Below are positions 6,025 to 7,539 of a stretch of 7,539 bases of DNA, in pieces. A program made the position numbers and the translations under genes. The number at the start of each line of letters is the position of its first letter. The first letter of the stretch is position 1. This DNA is from Bacteroidota bacterium (GTDB taxonomy: Bacteria > Bacteroidota > Bacteroidia > Flavobacteriales_F > PHOS-HE28), in contig JAEZDL010000267.1 in NCBI GenBank assembly GCA_023418095.1, positions 1 through 7,539 on the forward strand, written 5' to 3'. The notes under the pieces are model-generated. The model searched no databases, was not told where the DNA came from, and worked only from the letters and a program-made list of their open reading frames with translations.

Positions 6025-7437
6025 GTGCAGCGGCGCTCCCAGATCACGATCTTCCTTCTCGTTACGATCGGGCTTCTGATGAAGCTTCTCCAGATCGGTG
6101 TGAACGAGCTGGCGCATGATGAGCCGTTCACGGTGCTGCAGGCGCACAGAACGATCGCCGGACTATTCAAGATCCTGCCCGAAGAGAACAATCCGCCGCT
6201 GCATTTCATCCTGATGCATTTCTGGGTGAAGCTCGTACCGCTGGATGAAGGCTGGCTGCGGCTGCCTTCCGCGATCTTCAGTGCACTGATCGTGTGGCCG
6301 CTCTTCCGGATCGGTGAACGGCTGGCTGGATATCACACCGCGCTGATGGCTTCGCTCCTCTTCTTCTTCAGCACTTATCACATTGGTTTCGCGCATGAAG
6401 TGCGCGCTTACTCACTTTTCGCATTGCTCGCCACCACCAGCATCTGGCAACTGATCCGCGTGAGCGAAGGCCGATCCATCCTCTGGCTCAGTGTGATCAA
6501 CGTGCTCATGATCTACACGCATTTCTTCGGCTGGTTGATGATCGGGATCCAATTTCTCTGTGTTCTCCTTCTGAAGGAATGGCGAAAGGATCTGCGATCG
6601 ATGGTAAAAGTGATCGCGATCGCACTGATCGCCTACCTGCCCTATTTCTACATCTTCATTTTGCGCCTGAACACCAGCGTTGGCGAGGGAACCTGGCTGT
6701 ATCCGCCATCGATCGAAGAACCTTACAACATGATCTGGCGCTGGAGCAACGCACCGATCGTTGCGGCAATATTGATCGTAGTGATCGCGATCCATTTGAT
6801 CCGATCCCGAATGCGCGATCTGCTCACGCGCCTTGCCACGATCTGGACGTTCGTTCCGCTGATCGGAATGTTCCTGATCTCATTCATGGTGCCGATCTAT
6901 TTGGATCGCTACTTGATCTATGCATCGCCGGGATTTTTTCTATTGTCAGCCATTTCGCTTCACTCACTCCTGCCTCTTCAACGATGGATATTCCTGCCTG
7001 AATCGCTCGTGATCCTCCTCATGCTCTTCACGTTTCAGTTAAGGAACACTGCGTGGCCGCGTCCTTCAGAAGTCGTGCGTTCGGCGGAAGCACTGAAGCA
7101 AAAGAATAACGCGGATGTACTGATACATCCGTGGTGGTATGCGCATACGTACGCATGGCATCTCGATCGCGAGATTTTCAAAGATCCCGATCGCTTGATC
7201 GGAGCGCTCAACGAGCGATCGATCATTCCGATACACGAACTCACAGCGATCACCGAACATTTGGATCGGAAAAGTCCAGTGATCGCGGTGGTCGCCGGTG
7301 CTGAAGAAGGCCGGCAATTCAACGAGTTCCAAGCACGCGAACCGTTCACTACACACATGATCGAACCTGATCGGAACGTGCGGGTCGATGTGCTCACACC
7401 CGCCGCCCCCCACCTTCCATCCAGCTCTGCAGAATGA
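6025..7437 (+). CDS. PMT/ArnT-like integral membrane glycosyltransferase
   Basis: A polytopic GT-C glycosyltransferase of the GT39/GT83-like (PMT_2) group, which uses polyprenyl-phosphate sugars as donors on the outer face of the inner membrane. In 470 residues, the signature periplasmic loop 1 aspartate-glutamate is in ELAHDEPF (D32, E33). It is followed by NNPPLHF (55-61), RLPSAIFS (79-86), EVRAYSLFAL (125-134), YTHFFGW (164-170) and DRYLIYASPGFFLL (294-307), all in family order. About ten hydrophobic helices run to residue 340, with a C-terminal soluble domain of about 130 residues. The start is GTG 6025, 24 bases after the GNAT stop, with no Shine-Dalgarno. A -7-like TAGTTTCG (6013-6020) is too close to serve this start; ATG 6079 would still keep the DE loop. 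The tail overlaps ruvX. The acceptor is unknown. Confidence 0.88.
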   Translation: MQRRSQITIFLLVTIGLLMKLLQIGVNELAHDEPFTVLQAHRTIAGLFKILPEENNPPLHFILMHFWVKLVPLDEGWLRLPSAIFSALIVWPLFRIGERLAGYHTALMASLLFFFSTYHIGFAHEVRAYSLFALLATTSIWQLIRVSEGRSILWLSVINVLMIYTHFFGWLMIGIQFLCVLLLKEWRKDLRSMVKVIAIALIAYLPYFYIFILRLNTSVGEGTWLYPPSIEEPYNMIWRWSNAPIVAAILIVVIAIHLIRSRMRDLLTRLATIWTFVPLIGMFLISFMVPIYLDRYLIYASPGFFLLSAISLHSLLPLQRWIFLPESLVILLMLFTFQLRNTAWPRPSEVVRSAEALKQKNNADVLIHPWWYAHTYAWHLDREIFKDPDRLIGALNERSIIPIHELTAITEHLDRKSPVIAVVAGAEEGRQFNEFQAREPFTTHMIEPDRNVRVDVLTPAAPHLPSSSAE

Positions 7438-7539
7438 TCGTAGCGCTTATGCGATCCAGCTGGCCTTTTTCGCGCCGCGCCATCCGTCCTTTGCCGCTTC
7501 CGATCAACACCTGTTGCGCCATTTTGCTGGTGAAACGCT
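7394..7539 (-). CDS. ruvX: Holliday junction resolvase RuvX/YqgF, C-terminal part (start outside window)
   Basis: Only the last 47 residues are present, read on the minus strand from the right edge to TGA at 7396-7394. They begin RFTSKMAQQVLIGSG and continue through an RR-E-K-x-x-L-D-R-ISATIILQSWME segment. In RuvX/YqgF of Bacteroidota, the same order closes the RNase H-like fold: the conserved ERFTS helix start, a basic K/R stretch, D-x-ISA, then IILQSYLE. The protein is expected to act in 16S rRNA 5'-end maturation and/or Holliday junction cleavage. The usual glycine-lysine-lysine stretch reads GKGRMARRE here. The last residues, GGGRRV, extend past the family end. The gene is convergent with the membrane glycosyltransferase and shares 44 bp with it; no terminator is seen between them. 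Confidence 0.85.
   Translation of the reverse strand, partial: RFTSKMAQQVLIGSGKGRMARREKGQLDRISATIILQSWMEGGGRRV

Noticed and set aside
1..7539. CRISPR array, insertion sequence or toxin-antitoxin system
   Set aside because: No regularly spaced repeats, terminal inverted repeats, transposase motifs or paired small genes of a known family were seen.

Overview
The window reads as ordinary chromosome from a member of the Bacteroidota, probably an uncultured Flavobacteriales-like lineage with GC content unusually high for that group. The evidence is a -7 type promoter element (TAnnTTTG) before the tRNA gene and another before the M42 peptidase gene, weak or absent Shine-Dalgarno sites at several starts, and the protein types: a Bacteroidota-style stand-alone MnmD, an M42 peptidase, and a RuvX tail ending in a typical RFTSKMA...SATIILQS block. 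The lineage assignment is inference. No phage, transposon, CRISPR array or plasmid function was seen.

Layout. Positions 1-160 hold a tRNA-Arg(ACG) with its promoter and a trailing hairpin. A mostly empty stretch follows, with a candidate 45-residue membrane-anchored protein at its end (373-510). On the minus strand, mnmD and a NUDIX hydrolase gene form a translationally coupled pair (516-1666). A short divergent intergenic region (1667-1778) separates them from a rightward run: an M42 metallopeptidase, an unrecognised three-helix membrane protein, a DPM1-like GT2 glycosyltransferase, a STELLO-family (DUF288) glycosyltransferase, a GNAT acetyltransferase and a polytopic PMT/ArnT-like glycosyltransferase (ends 7437). 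The right edge holds the 3' end of ruvX on the minus strand. It overlaps the glycosyltransferase tail by 44 bp and is too short to show up in a simple ORF scan.

How the genes may work together. MnmD acts on U34 of tRNAs, and the M42 enzyme trims peptides. The three glycosyltransferases could form one glycoconjugate pathway: a DPM1-like enzyme charges a polyprenyl phosphate with sugar, a PMT-like membrane enzyme uses that lipid-linked sugar outside the inner membrane, and the STELLO enzyme adds a sugar in the cytoplasm. This pathway is inference from gene order and families. The most striking sequence-level property is a roughly six-fold excess of the tetranucleotide GATC along the whole window, in coding and non-coding DNA alike.
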